Below, in pieces: positions 44,066 through 52,363 of a stretch of DNA of 64,000 bases. The stretch lies in contig CAKMKG010000005.1 of the NCBI GenBank assembly GCA_927441425.1, positions 124,001-188,000 on the forward strand. The letters run 5' to 3'. Origin of the DNA: an uncultured Bacillota bacterium. Lineage in GTDB: Bacteria > Bacillota > Clostridia > Peptostreptococcales > Anaerovoracaceae. Each line of letters begins with the position of its first letter. Position 1 is the first letter of the stretch. Both the position numbers and the translations under genes were made by a program. The notes below the pieces were generated by a model. It was not told where the DNA came from and did no database searches. It was given only the letters and a program-made list of their open reading frames with translations.

Positions 44066-44856
44066 ACATTTTTCTGTTTGAACTGAAGGCTTACCGGAAA
44101 TCCATCAGCATTTGGGCATGCTCCATGACTGCGCTTGCTGTTCTGTATATTTTTATTTTTATAAGTCTTGGAAACGAGATTGAAACGTTTAAGGTTTTAT
44201 TAGATAACATACCAGATGCAATGAAAAAGATTTTTAATCTTTATATCGAAAGTATTTCTACGCTTGTAGGTTTTTATTCCTTTGTTTTTTTCTTTATTAT
44301 CTTGTGCGGCGGAATACAGGCAATGATAATCGGTACTTCTATTCTATCGAAAGAGGTCCGTGAAAAAACTGCGGACTTCTTGTTGACGAAGCCTGTAAGC
44401 CGTTATCGCATACTGACATCTAAGATTCTGGCGGCGTTGTCTATCCTGGTCATTACAAATATCATTTATCTGGGATTAACGATTACAGCGGTTGCCGCCT
44501 TGGTTCAAGTTTTTAATCTGAAATTGTTCCTGATGATTTCAGTAACCATGTTCTTTGTTCAATTGATGTTTACGACACTGGGAATGATTGTTTCAATCAT
44601 CGCAGGAAAAATTAAATCGGTGATTCCAATCTCCCTAAGCACTGTGTTCGGGTTTTACATCATAGGTTCCCTTGGCTCTCTCATAGGGGAAGAAAACGCT
44701 AGATATCTATCTCCATTCAGGTATTTTGATACGGCTTATATTATCGAAAATGCTGCATATGAGGCTTCTTTCACGATTGTTGGTTCAGTCTTTGTTGGTG
44801 CCACAATTGCCGGAAGCTATTTCGTTTATAGGAAAAAAGACATTCATCCAGCGTAA
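44062..44856 (+). CDS. ABC-2 type transporter permease (first)
   Basis: This 264-residue membrane protein has about six helices and the conserved cytosolic motif SKEVREKTADFLLTKPVSR. It overlaps the ATPase gene by 4 bp (ATGA) and is homologous to the next permease, so the pair probably forms a heterodimer. Confidence 0.88.
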   Translation: MNIFLFELKAYRKSISIWACSMTALAVLYIFIFISLGNEIETFKVLLDNIPDAMKKIFNLYIESISTLVGFYSFVFFFIILCGGIQAMIIGTSILSKEVREKTADFLLTKPVSRYRILTSKILAALSILVITNIIYLGLTITAVAALVQVFNLKLFLMISVTMFFVQLMFTTLGMIVSIIAGKIKSVIPISLSTVFGFYIIGSLGSLIGEENARYLSPFRYFDTAYIIENAAYEASFTIVGSVFVGATIAGSYFVYRKKDIHPA

Positions 44857-44870
44857 GGGGGTTATAATGA

Positions 44871-45668
44871 ATGAATATTTTTTTTAGAGAATTGAAGGCC
44901 CACAGAAGATCTCTGATTCTATGGAGCGTTGCGATCCTTTTTATGATTGCTTCTGCAATCGGCAAATATTCTGCATATGCGGAGTCAGGCCAGTCAATGA
45001 ATGAATTGTTATCCCAAATCCCAAAATCATTAAAGGCCGTATTGGGAATGGGTGATTTCGACCTGACAAAAGTCAGCGGTTTTTATGGTATGTTTTATTT
45101 ATATATTGTATTAATGGCTGCGATTCATGCTTCCATGCTTGGTGCAAATATCATTTCGAAGGAAGAGCGGGATAAAACTGCCGAGTTTTTGATGGTTAAA
45201 CCTGTTTCAAGAAGCAAAATCATCACGGCAAAGTTACTTGCTTCCCTCTTTAATATTATTGTATTTAATCTTGTTACACTGCTTCTATCGATCGCTCTTT
45301 TAGAAAAGTACTCCAATGGAGAAGATATCACGGGCGAAATATTCCTATTGATGGTAGCAATGTTTTTTTTACAGCTGATGTTCTTAACCATTGGCACCGG
45401 AATCGCAGCGGTAAGCAAACAACCAAAAGCAACAGCGTCGGTTGCTATGGCACTCCTTTTAGTTTCCTTCATTCTTTCGTCCGCAATTAATATGTACCGT
45501 GACTTAAAGTTTTTAAAGTACATTACTCCTTTTCAATATTTCGAAGCGGAAAAGCTGTTGAATCAAGGTGGAATAGAACCATTGTTTTTATTTTTATCTT
45601 TTGGTATAATTGCAGTCTTCGTTTCTGTGACCTATGGGTTTTATAAAAAAAGAGATTTAAGTGTTTAA
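44871..45668 (+). CDS. ABC-2 type transporter permease (second)
   Basis: This 265-residue permease is a paralogue of the preceding one (MNIFFRELKAHRRS against MNIFLFELKAYRKS; SKEERDKTAEFLMVKPVSR). It follows by 14 bp. Its 3' end overlaps the convergent HD-GYP gene by 12 bp. Confidence 0.88.
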   Translation: MNIFFRELKAHRRSLILWSVAILFMIASAIGKYSAYAESGQSMNELLSQIPKSLKAVLGMGDFDLTKVSGFYGMFYLYIVLMAAIHASMLGANIISKEERDKTAEFLMVKPVSRSKIITAKLLASLFNIIVFNLVTLLLSIALLEKYSNGEDITGEIFLLMVAMFFLQLMFLTIGTGIAAVSKQPKATASVAMALLLVSFILSSAINMYRDLKFLKYITPFQYFEAEKLLNQGGIEPLFLFLSFGIIAVFVSVTYGFYKKRDLSV

Positions 45669-46280
45669 CCCTTGCCCCCTTTTGAAGGTAGGTACAACAA
45701 CATCAATAAAGATTTCAACAATCTGTGCATCAAACTGCGACCCGGCATTCTCAAGTATTTCATGCATTGCTTCTTCCTCCGTCAATGCTTTGCGATATGG
45801 TCTGTCATTCGTCATTGCATCATAACTGTCAGCAATTGAAACAATTCTTGATAATATGGGGATATCTTCTCCTTTTAATCCTTTCGGATATCCCGTTCCA
45901 TCCCATCGTTCATGATGGCCTAGGATTATTTCAGCAAGCTCCTTCATATCAGCAGATGAGCTCAGTATCCTATAGCCTATCTCTGGATGTTTTTTTATTT
46001 CATCATATTCTTTCTGTGTCAAAGTATCAGCTTTGTCTAAAATACTTCCTTCTATTCCAATTTTACCAATATCATGTAATAACCCTACCGCTTTCAGTAT
46101 ATTCAGTTCAAGATCGTTCAATTGAAGTGCTTTCCCTATGCATTGGCTAATATTACTGACTCTTATAGAATGTAGCTCTTCGTTGGGACTTTTTTCATGC
46201 AAAGTTTGTATTACTGTCTCAATATATTTCAATTCTACATTCTTATACTCTAAAATTTTGCCACCTTTTGTATACTCCAT
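45657..46280 (-). CDS. HD-GYP domain protein (putative c-di-GMP phosphodiesterase)
   Basis: This 207-residue protein is little more than an HD-GYP domain: HDIGKIGI (HD motif), GHHERWDGTGYPKGL (GYP motif) and DSYDAMTNDRPYR. All key metal ligands appear present. A receiver or PAS domain usually found upstream is missing. I chose the ATG at 46280 with AAGGA 7 bp upstream; the frame extends to a TTG at 46319. It lies downstream of the chemosensory operon and next to PAS kinases. Confidence 0.88.
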   Translation of the reverse strand: MEYTKGGKILEYKNVELKYIETVIQTLHEKSPNEELHSIRVSNISQCIGKALQLNDLELNILKAVGLLHDIGKIGIEGSILDKADTLTQKEYDEIKKHPEIGYRILSSSADMKELAEIILGHHERWDGTGYPKGLKGEDIPILSRIVSIADSYDAMTNDRPYRKALTEEEAMHEILENAGSQFDAQIVEIFIDVVVPTFKRGQGLNT

Positions 46281-46341
46281 CGCGTTATCCTTCTGAAATC
46301 CTTCATGGGTGTTATCCAAATTTTACTGTCTATCGTATTTT

Positions 46342-46397
46342 GGCCGATTAAGCAATTCTTTCCTTCTTTTTCAGAACAAGTGATTGCCTAACCGGCC
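46342..46397 (-). terminator. Hairpin after the multi-HAMP receptor gene
   Basis: Arms of about 15 bp (GGCCG...GCAAT and ATTGC...CGGCC) pair perfectly on the minus-strand RNA when two G-U pairs are allowed, with a 25-nt loop. No T-run follows, so attenuation or RNA stabilisation is as likely as termination. Confidence 0.5.
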
Positions 46398-46445
46398 ATT
46401 CATTATACTTTTAATAACGTAAGCATCTTTCTACGCAGACTATAA

Positions 46446-49400
46446 TCAATATTTGTCGAATTCGTTATCGCTTAAGATTATTTTCTGTGCAGCTTCTTTC
46501 TCAGGGTTTTTATTTTTTCCGCTTCCTAAAAGCTTGACATCACTGCCGCCAAAGTTTTTCATCTTTCTTAGTCTGAATCTGCTGATCATTTCCTTTAGCA
46601 TTTCAGCTTGTCCGGATAGTTCTTGACTGGAAGCCGCACTTTCTTCCGCAGTCGCTGCATTGTTCTGAACAACCTGAGACACTTGATTCAGTCCCGTATT
46701 GATTTGTGTGATCCCCATTGCTTGGTCATTGGATGATTTTGCAATTCCAGAAATGATCTCTGACGTCTTTGTAACACCGGTTACAATTTCCAGCAATGCT
46801 TTTGCAGTATTGTTCGCAATATCCGTTCCTGCTGATGATTTCTTTATGGAACCTTGAATCAGTTCTGTGGTATCCTTCGCTGCTTCTGCACTTCGTGCCG
46901 CGAGATTTCTCACCTCTTCTGCTACTACCGCAAAGCCTTTCCCGTGCTGACCGGCTCTGGCAGCTTCAACTGCTGCATTCAGGGCAAGGATATTCGTCTG
47001 GAATGCAATATCATCGATGACTTTTATAATCTTTGAAATATTATTCGAAGAGTCATTGATTTCTTCCATGGCCTGCAGCATTTCTGCCATGTGCTTGTTA
47101 CCAAGCTCTGCACTGTCTTTTACAGTCAATGTAAGCTCATTGGCCCTATTTGCACTGGTTGCATTTTCCTTTGTCAACGACGCAACTTCCGTTACAGAGG
47201 CCGTCAATTCTTCCACCGAACTCGCCTGCTCTGTCGCACCTTGAGACAATGCCTGGCTGCCGTCAGAAACCTGTTTCGATCCGATAGAGACCTGCTCCGA
47301 TGAGGTGTTGATATCCCCCAGAACGGAATTCATAGATTCAAGAATCATATTCAAAGAATTCGAGATATTTACAAAATCTCCTTTGAATTCTCTAACATCG
47401 CTGACTGACAAGTTTCCATCAGCCATCTGTCCAAGAACCTCTGAGATTTCTCCAACGACATCATTCAGATCCATTGCTGTATTGTTCACCGCATCTGACA
47501 GAACTTTGAATTCACCTTGATAGTCTCCCCTTACAGCTACCCTCAAATTTCCTGCCGAGATATCATTCATTACCGCGGTAACCTCTTTAATCGGCTTAAC
47601 AACCGCTTCAACCAGCTTGTTTACTCCACTTACAAGTTCTTCCCAGCCGCCGGCAAATCCGGTCGCATTTGCTCTTGCATCAAGTTGGCCTTCCTGGGCG
47701 GCACTGATTAGCATGTTCGTTTCCCTCAAAAGCCCGCTCATAGTATCAATGCAACTATTGAGATTATTTTTAATTTCATTGAAATCTCCATTGTATGTAT
47801 CCGTTATCTTTGCCGGGATATCTCCCTTGCTGATGCGATCTACATATTCGGAGGTTACGTTAATTGGTCCGACAAACGCATCGACCAGATTATTCACGCC
47901 TTGTACCAAGGTTCCCCAGTCGCCGTTGAATTTGTTTGCATTTCCTCTGGTATCAAGCTTTCCGTCCTGTGTCGCCTTGATGAGCATATTGGTTTCAATC
48001 AGTAACCCGTTCATTACGTCGATGCAGCTATTGAGGTTATTCTTGATTTCATTGAAATCCCCCTTATATGTGTCGGTAATCTTAGCAGGAATATCTCCTT
48101 TGCTGATTCGTTCCACATATTCTGCAGTCACGTTAATTGGGGCTACGAATGCGTCGATCAGATCATTCACACCTTGTACCAGGGTTCCCCAATCTCCGTT
48201 GAATTGGGATGCATTTCCTCTGGCATCCAGCTTTCCGTCCTGTGTCGCCTTGATCAGCATATTTGTTTCATTGAGCAACCCATTCATCACGTCGATACAA
48301 TTATTTAAATTATTCTTTATTTCATTAAAGTCACCAAGGTACGTGTCGGTTATTTTCTGCGGGATATCTCCTTTGCTAATTCGTTCCACATACTCAGCAG
48401 TCACATTGATTGGCGCTACGAATGCATCGATCAGGCCATTGATCCCGGTGATCATCTCATTCCAAGATCCCGAATATACGGCTGCGTCGCCTCTCACATC
48501 CAGTTTTCCTTCCGTAGTGGCTTGAATCAGCTTTTGCACTTCTGAATTTAGCGACCGGATCGTATCAACCGTCTTCTTTAAGGCTGGTGCGATTTCATCC
48601 TTCTCGTCTTTCACTTCAATTTGCATCGATACATCGCCGTTAGAAATCATGTTCATCACACCAACGACTTTTATCTGCAACTCATCGGCAAAGAAGTCGA
48701 GGGATTTTGCCATTTGTCCGATTTCATCTTTTCTTTTAATATTGAGTCTCTCTCCAAAATGTCCCTTACTCATTTCGTCAATGATGTAGGCCGATCTTCT
48801 CAATGGCTTTGCTATGATCGAAGAGATTAGAAGACCAAGCAGTATCGATAGCGCCATTACTGCCGCCATCACGATGGTCATAACCATAATGGTCTTATTT
48901 GCCGCAGCGGTATTTGCCTCTGACTTTGCCTTTGCGTCTTCTGTCTTCATGGAAACGATTGTAGCAATATCGTCTTGTACCGCTCTGGATGCTATGCCTG
49001 CTCTGCCTTTTTCACCTATGATTGCAAGGGCTTCCGCATCTCTATTTTCTTTGGCAAGAACAAAAACTTCGTCCATTGCTGCTCGGAATTCAGTCCTTGA
49101 AGCCACCAAATTATCAAACGCCGCTCTCATCTCGTCTGATAGGATTGTTTTTTCAAAGGAAGCCGCCAATCCATCTATTTCCGCTCTTCTCTCAGCTACT
49201 TTATCAATATTTGCCTGTATCTCCTCCGGCGTTTGAGCAATGACAGCATCTCTGCCATTTACTCTTGTTCTCTGAAATGCAGTAGATATTTGTCCGATTT
49301 CTGATAGAGGCACGGTCATGTTTTCATAGAGCTCAGTGTCTGAAGCATCAAGCGCTTTCATGTTGTATATTGCATACACTCCCATGGCTCCACTGATCAA

Positions 49401-49463
49401 TGCTACGAGTATAAAGCTTACGATTAGCTTTGCTCCGATTCTCATATTTAAAAACCATTTCAT
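46446..49463 (-). CDS. Methyl-accepting chemotaxis protein with tandem HAMP-like repeats
   Basis: This 1005-residue receptor has a membrane helix (about 8-30), a four-helix-bundle sensor (about 35-180), a second helix (about 190-212), a HAMP domain, then a chain of HAMP-like units. Three are near-identical 92-residue repeats ([20 protein letters not shown], [16 protein letters not shown], [15 protein letters not shown]), flanked by more diverged units. The C-terminal signalling domain has the hairpin tip [21 protein letters not shown] start at the ATG at 49463, 8 bp after GGAGG; a TTG five codons earlier includes the RBS. It is the last gene of a CheY-CheW-CheR-receptor operon. Confidence 0.93.
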   Translation of the reverse strand: MKWFLNMRIGAKLIVSFILVALISGAMGVYAIYNMKALDASDTELYENMTVPLSEIGQISTAFQRTRVNGRDAVIAQTPEEIQANIDKVAERRAEIDGLAASFEKTILSDEMRAAFDNLVASRTEFRAAMDEVFVLAKENRDAEALAIIGEKGRAGIASRAVQDDIATIVSMKTEDAKAKSEANTAAANKTIMVMTIVMAAVMALSILLGLLISSIIAKPLRRSAYIIDEMSKGHFGERLNIKRKDEIGQMAKSLDFFADELQIKVVGVMNMISNGDVSMQIEVKDEKDEIAPALKKTVDTIRSLNSEVQKLIQATTEGKLDVRGDAAVYSGSWNEMITGINGLIDAFVAPINVTAEYVERISKGDIPQKITDTYLGDFNEIKNNLNNCIDVMNGLLNETNMLIKATQDGKLDARGNASQFNGDWGTLVQGVNDLIDAFVAPINVTAEYVERISKGDIPAKITDTYKGDFNEIKNNLNSCIDVMNGLLIETNMLIKATQDGKLDTRGNANKFNGDWGTLVQGVNNLVDAFVGPINVTSEYVDRISKGDIPAKITDTYNGDFNEIKNNLNSCIDTMSGLLRETNMLISAAQEGQLDARANATGFAGGWEELVSGVNKLVEAVVKPIKEVTAVMNDISAGNLRVAVRGDYQGEFKVLSDAVNNTAMDLNDVVGEISEVLGQMADGNLSVSDVREFKGDFVNISNSLNMILESMNSVLGDINTSSEQVSIGSKQVSDGSQALSQGATEQASSVEELTASVTEVASLTKENATSANRANELTLTVKDSAELGNKHMAEMLQAMEEINDSSNNISKIIKVIDDIAFQTNILALNAAVEAARAGQHGKGFAVVAEEVRNLAARSAEAAKDTTELIQGSIKKSSAGTDIANNTAKALLEIVTGVTKTSEIISGIAKSSNDQAMGITQINTGLNQVSQVVQNNAATAEESAASSQELSGQAEMLKEMISRFRLRKMKNFGGSDVKLLGSGKNKNPEKEAAQKIILSDNEFDKY
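47690..48530. repeat. Tandem 276-bp coding repeats in the receptor gene
   Basis: The DNA repeats with an exact 276-bp period, for example matching segments at about 47832, 48108 and 48384. Copies are highly similar, implying recent duplication or gene conversion, and could recombine to change repeat number. Confidence 0.85.
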
Positions 49464-49511
49464 TTTGTTACCCTCCAAATAAATTAATTACAATAACTGT
49501 TACTCATTCGT

Positions 49512-50114
49512 TTATATTTTTTTAAATACCTGCGCGTTAGATACAATCGGTTCAAATAAATGCTTTGCCTCCAAGGGAAGCTTTTGCGTCTGCTCTAATG
49601 CAAGGAATCCGCCTTCTGCCAATGCATCATGAAACATTTTGATTACATTCAATCTCTGGTCATCATTAAAATGCAGAAGAACATTTTTACACATGATGAG
49701 TCCAAATCCACTCTCAGGTGGAATCAATGTAAGAAGATCGTGCTTTTTAAATGTTACAGATTTTCTGATCTCTTCATTCAACTGATAATATCCAACTTCA
49801 TCGCCAGAAGTGAAGTGTCTGCTGAAGATACCTTTGGGAATCCTTTGAATCAGGTCTTCCGGGTAGGATGCTTTGGCTATGATTTCTTCAAAACGATTGC
49901 TCTCGTCTATATCTGTTGCTAAAATTCTTAGATTTCGAAAGTACATATGACCCATGGATTCATTGAGAAGCATTGATAACGAATATGGCTCTTGCCCCAT
50001 AGCACAGCCTGCGTCCCAAATATCTATATATTGCTTTGTTTTCAAATCAGGAAGTACAAAATCCCTAATTGCCTCCAGTGTTTGAAGGTCTCTAAAAAAA
50101 TATGTAAATGCCAT
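49512..50114 (-). CDS. cheR: Short CheR-type chemotaxis methyltransferase
   Basis: CheR methylates receptor glutamates using S-adenosylmethionine. The 200-residue protein begins at the catalytic domain (TYFFRDLQTLEAI) with the SAM site WDAGCAMGQEPYSL, a DIDESN motif and LIMCKNVLLHF. The N-terminal helical domain of standard CheR (about 70 residues) is missing. It lies 48 bp before the receptor gene, its likely substrate. Confidence 0.88.
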   Translation of the reverse strand: MAFTYFFRDLQTLEAIRDFVLPDLKTKQYIDIWDAGCAMGQEPYSLSMLLNESMGHMYFRNLRILATDIDESNRFEEIIAKASYPEDLIQRIPKGIFSRHFTSGDEVGYYQLNEEIRKSVTFKKHDLLTLIPPESGFGLIMCKNVLLHFNDDQRLNVIKMFHDALAEGGFLALEQTQKLPLEAKHLFEPIVSNAQVFKKI

Positions 50115-50128
50115 ATGATTCCCATTTC

Positions 50129-50623
50129 CTATTCAAGTTCTTTTAACAAATCTATTTCCGCATTAACGAGCAGCTTCATGCAATCTATAAATAGCCAGAT
50201 GTCGTTCTCTACCTTTCCGATTCCCTCTATAAATCCATTGGAGCCGTCACCGTGCTTATTTACCGTTGGTGGTGGCGCAATATTGCTTTCCTCAATACTG
50301 GCAACCTCTTTTACGTTATCAACGATCAACCCAAATAAGATACGATCAATTTCAATTACAATAATGCACGTTCTATCGTCATACTCCTTTGGTTCTTTTT
50401 TGAACCTCAGTCTGGCATCCATTACGGATATGATTTTGCCTCTTAGATTAATAATTCCCTTTACGAAATCCGGCAGGTCCGGTACCTTTGTAATTTCCTC
50501 GATACCAATGATTTCAATTACATATTTAATACGAATTCCGTAGCTTTCATCGCCGACGGAGAAGATTAAATATTTATTTTTTAAGGTATCTTCATTTTCT
50601 AATAGTTCTTTATCCAGCTCCAA
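50129..50623 (-). CDS. cheW: Chemotaxis adaptor CheW
   Basis: This 164-residue protein couples receptors to a CheA kinase. The CheW fold is visible in YLIFSVGDESYGIRIKYV, GIINLRGKIISVMDARLRF and LIVDNVKEV. A TTG start at 50623 is chosen because GGAGGGG lies upstream; no better ATG exists. It is 13 bp after the response regulator gene. Confidence 0.92.
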   Translation of the reverse strand: MELDKELLENEDTLKNKYLIFSVGDESYGIRIKYVIEIIGIEEITKVPDLPDFVKGIINLRGKIISVMDARLRFKKEPKEYDDRTCIIVIEIDRILFGLIVDNVKEVASIEESNIAPPPTVNKHGDGSNGFIEGIGKVENDIWLFIDCMKLLVNAEIDLLKELE

Positions 50624-50636
50624 TTTTTTCCCCTCC

Positions 50637-51008
50637 TTATTTCATCTTTAATACATCAGTAACGACTTCTCTTAGTTCTGTCAAATCCTCCTTTGCTAAA
50701 TAAGCAGCACAGCCCTCTTCAAACGCTTTGTCAATATCATGCTGACTAATATCTTCCGATACAATGATAAAGGGAATATTTCTATCCGTATAATTTCGAA
50801 CCTCCAGTGCTTTTAAGGCGCTAAAATTCGGCATGGAGTTATCGCTAAGGATCAAATCCCATTTGCTTTCTTTTAAAGCTTTCTTCATGGATTGTTCACT
50901 TGATACCAGCTGAGAGTGAACTGTGTAGCCGGACTTTTTTAGTTCTCTAATATTTAAATCAGCCGAATAGAACGAATCTTCGACCACAAGCACCGATATT
51001 TTAGTCAT
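50637..51008 (-). CDS. CheY-like single-domain response regulator
   Basis: This 123-residue receiver has the acidic pair VVEDSFYS, phosphoacceptor Asp in LILSDNSMPNF (about residue 55), Ser in IIVSED and Lys in AYLAKEDL. It starts the chemosensory operon. No output domain is attached. Whether it acts on a flagellar switch or another target cannot be told here, as no flagellar gene is in the window. Confidence 0.9.
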   Translation of the reverse strand: MTKISVLVVEDSFYSADLNIRELKKSGYTVHSQLVSSEQSMKKALKESKWDLILSDNSMPNFSALKALEVRNYTDRNIPFIIVSEDISQHDIDKAFEEGCAAYLAKEDLTELREVVTDVLKMK

Positions 51009-51039
51009 TTCTCATCACCTTTAAACCTTAATGGGATAG

Positions 51040-51069
51040 CTAATAATCTATCCCTGTTTGTGCTATCAT
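51040..51069 (-). other. Possible nine-codon leader ORF before the chemosensory operon
   Basis: Minus strand: AAGGAGG, 10 bp, then ATG and the short frame MIAQTGIDY followed by TAG. A GGGATAG/CTATCCC hairpin begins inside it. A strong RBS with no longer gene behind it is the only evidence; coding is uncertain. Confidence 0.3.
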
Positions 51070-51138
51070 TGTATTAAATCCTCCTTAGAATGAACATATA
51101 AAAAGGGGGGTGAATTCCCCGAAAAACGTCGGAATTTA

Positions 51139-51160
51139 TAAAAAGTGGCTTCGCCACTTT
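51139..51160 (-). terminator. Second terminator-like hairpin before the chemosensory operon
   Basis: Minus strand AAAGTGGC-GAA-GCCACTTT followed by TTAT. It lies downstream of the stronger hairpin at 51190. Confidence 0.6.
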
Positions 51161-51189
51161 CAATAGAAAATCGGTATTTCTTATCAAAT

Positions 51190-51233
51190 AAAAAAGAGGA
51201 AGAATCACTTCATAAAAGTAATCATCCTCTTTT
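51190..51233 (-). terminator. Rho-independent terminator after the AraC-type response regulator
   Basis: Minus strand AAGAGGA...TTACTT/AAGTGA...TCCTCTT stem with small internal mismatches, followed by TTTTTTA. Confidence 0.8.
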
Positions 51234-51245
51234 AAACTTATTTTT

Positions 51246-52319
51246 TTAAATTCTATAGTCTTTCGGCAGCACCCCGGTATGTTTTTTAAAAAGTCTCCCA
51301 AAATATTCGTTATCCTGAAATCCTAGCATTTCCGCAATCTGATAATTTTTTAAATGTCCCTCGTGCAACAGCTTTTTCGCTCGTTCCATTTTTACCATGG
51401 TGATATATTCCAATACGGTTATTCCCAATTGCTGCTTAAATGTTTCGCTCAAGTGAGATTTGTTAACAAACAGCTTTTCTGATAGCCTCTTAACGGAAAT
51501 ATCTTCATCGATGTGCTTGAGCGTATGCTCGCATGCCTGTTTTACGATTTTACAATTGTGACAACCCATCAATTGATTAATAATTGTTATCAGCTTCTCT
51601 AAAACAGCCATTGCCTGTATTTTCATTTCATTCTGGGTTTTACAGGTTGAATAGTCCACTGTTTTTAAGGCATTCACATCAAGAAACCGTTCAATCCACT
51701 CATGGGTCTGCAGGATTGCGCACATGATCTCGTGGACCGCATGTTGCAAAGCAATCAAGGTTTTTGACCGGTCAGAATTGCAATACACCCCGATTTTGTC
51801 GATCAAGTTCGAAGAAAATAAAGCAGCTTTCGGATCTCCGGTTTGTATCAGCGCGATGACTTGTTTTGTATCGTCCGCTATGAATAAAGCCTCTTCTGCG
51901 ATCCCCTGGAGGGCCTGCAGCTTTTGTTCTTGCCGAATTTTTTCGCTCAACTGATTTTTTATCCTTATCAGCAGCTTTGTAAGCTCTTTTTCCTCAATAG
52001 GTTTCGCAAGGTAATCAAAAGCGCCATACAGAAAACCCTGTTTCGCATAATGATACTCCGTGTAATCGCTTAGCAACACAGTAAAAGGGCAAAGCTGTTT
52101 TTCCGATATGTTTTGTAAGAGTTCAATCCCATCCATATTTGGCATCTTGATATCGGTTATCACCAAATCAATTGAATTGGCTTCCAATTTCTTGAGTGCT
52201 TCCCATCCATCCTTCGCCTCTTCCGTTACAATAAACCCGGAAGGTTCTCCCCAAAGTTTGAGTCGTTTCACATCACGCCGCAGTACTTCCATATCGTCAA
52301 CAATCATAACTTTATACAA
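51246..52319 (-). CDS. Response regulator with AraC-type DNA-binding domain (YesN-like)
   Basis: This protein of about 357 residues has a receiver domain (VMIVDDMEVL, phosphoacceptor Asp in LVITDIKMPNMDG), a helical linker of about 130 residues and a C-terminal AraC HTH pair (ISVKRLSEKLFVNKSHLSETFK; QIAEMLGFQDNEYFGRLFKKH). The start is uncertain: TTG at 52319 with AGGGG upstream is preferred over GTG at 52328. It lies 36 bp after a PAS histidine kinase gene and is its likely partner. Confidence 0.9.
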   Translation of the reverse strand: MYKVMIVDDMEVLRRDVKRLKLWGEPSGFIVTEEAKDGWEALKKLEANSIDLVITDIKMPNMDGIELLQNISEKQLCPFTVLLSDYTEYHYAKQGFLYGAFDYLAKPIEEKELTKLLIRIKNQLSEKIRQEQKLQALQGIAEEALFIADDTKQVIALIQTGDPKAALFSSNLIDKIGVYCNSDRSKTLIALQHAVHEIMCAILQTHEWIERFLDVNALKTVDYSTCKTQNEMKIQAMAVLEKLITIINQLMGCHNCKIVKQACEHTLKHIDEDISVKRLSEKLFVNKSHLSETFKQQLGITVLEYITMVKMERAKKLLHEGHLKNYQIAEMLGFQDNEYFGRLFKKHTGVLPKDYRI

Positions 52320-52363
52320 CGTCCACACCCCTTACCTTCTCAATCCTTATCACCAGAATGACC

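Noticed and set aside
47617-48525. 302-residue plus-strand repeat-containing frame
   Set aside because: Its repeats mirror the HAMP-like repeats of the receptor gene on the other strand.
47690-48530. CRISPR-like repeats
   Set aside because: Repeats are 276-bp coding units in one open frame, not short repeats with spacers.
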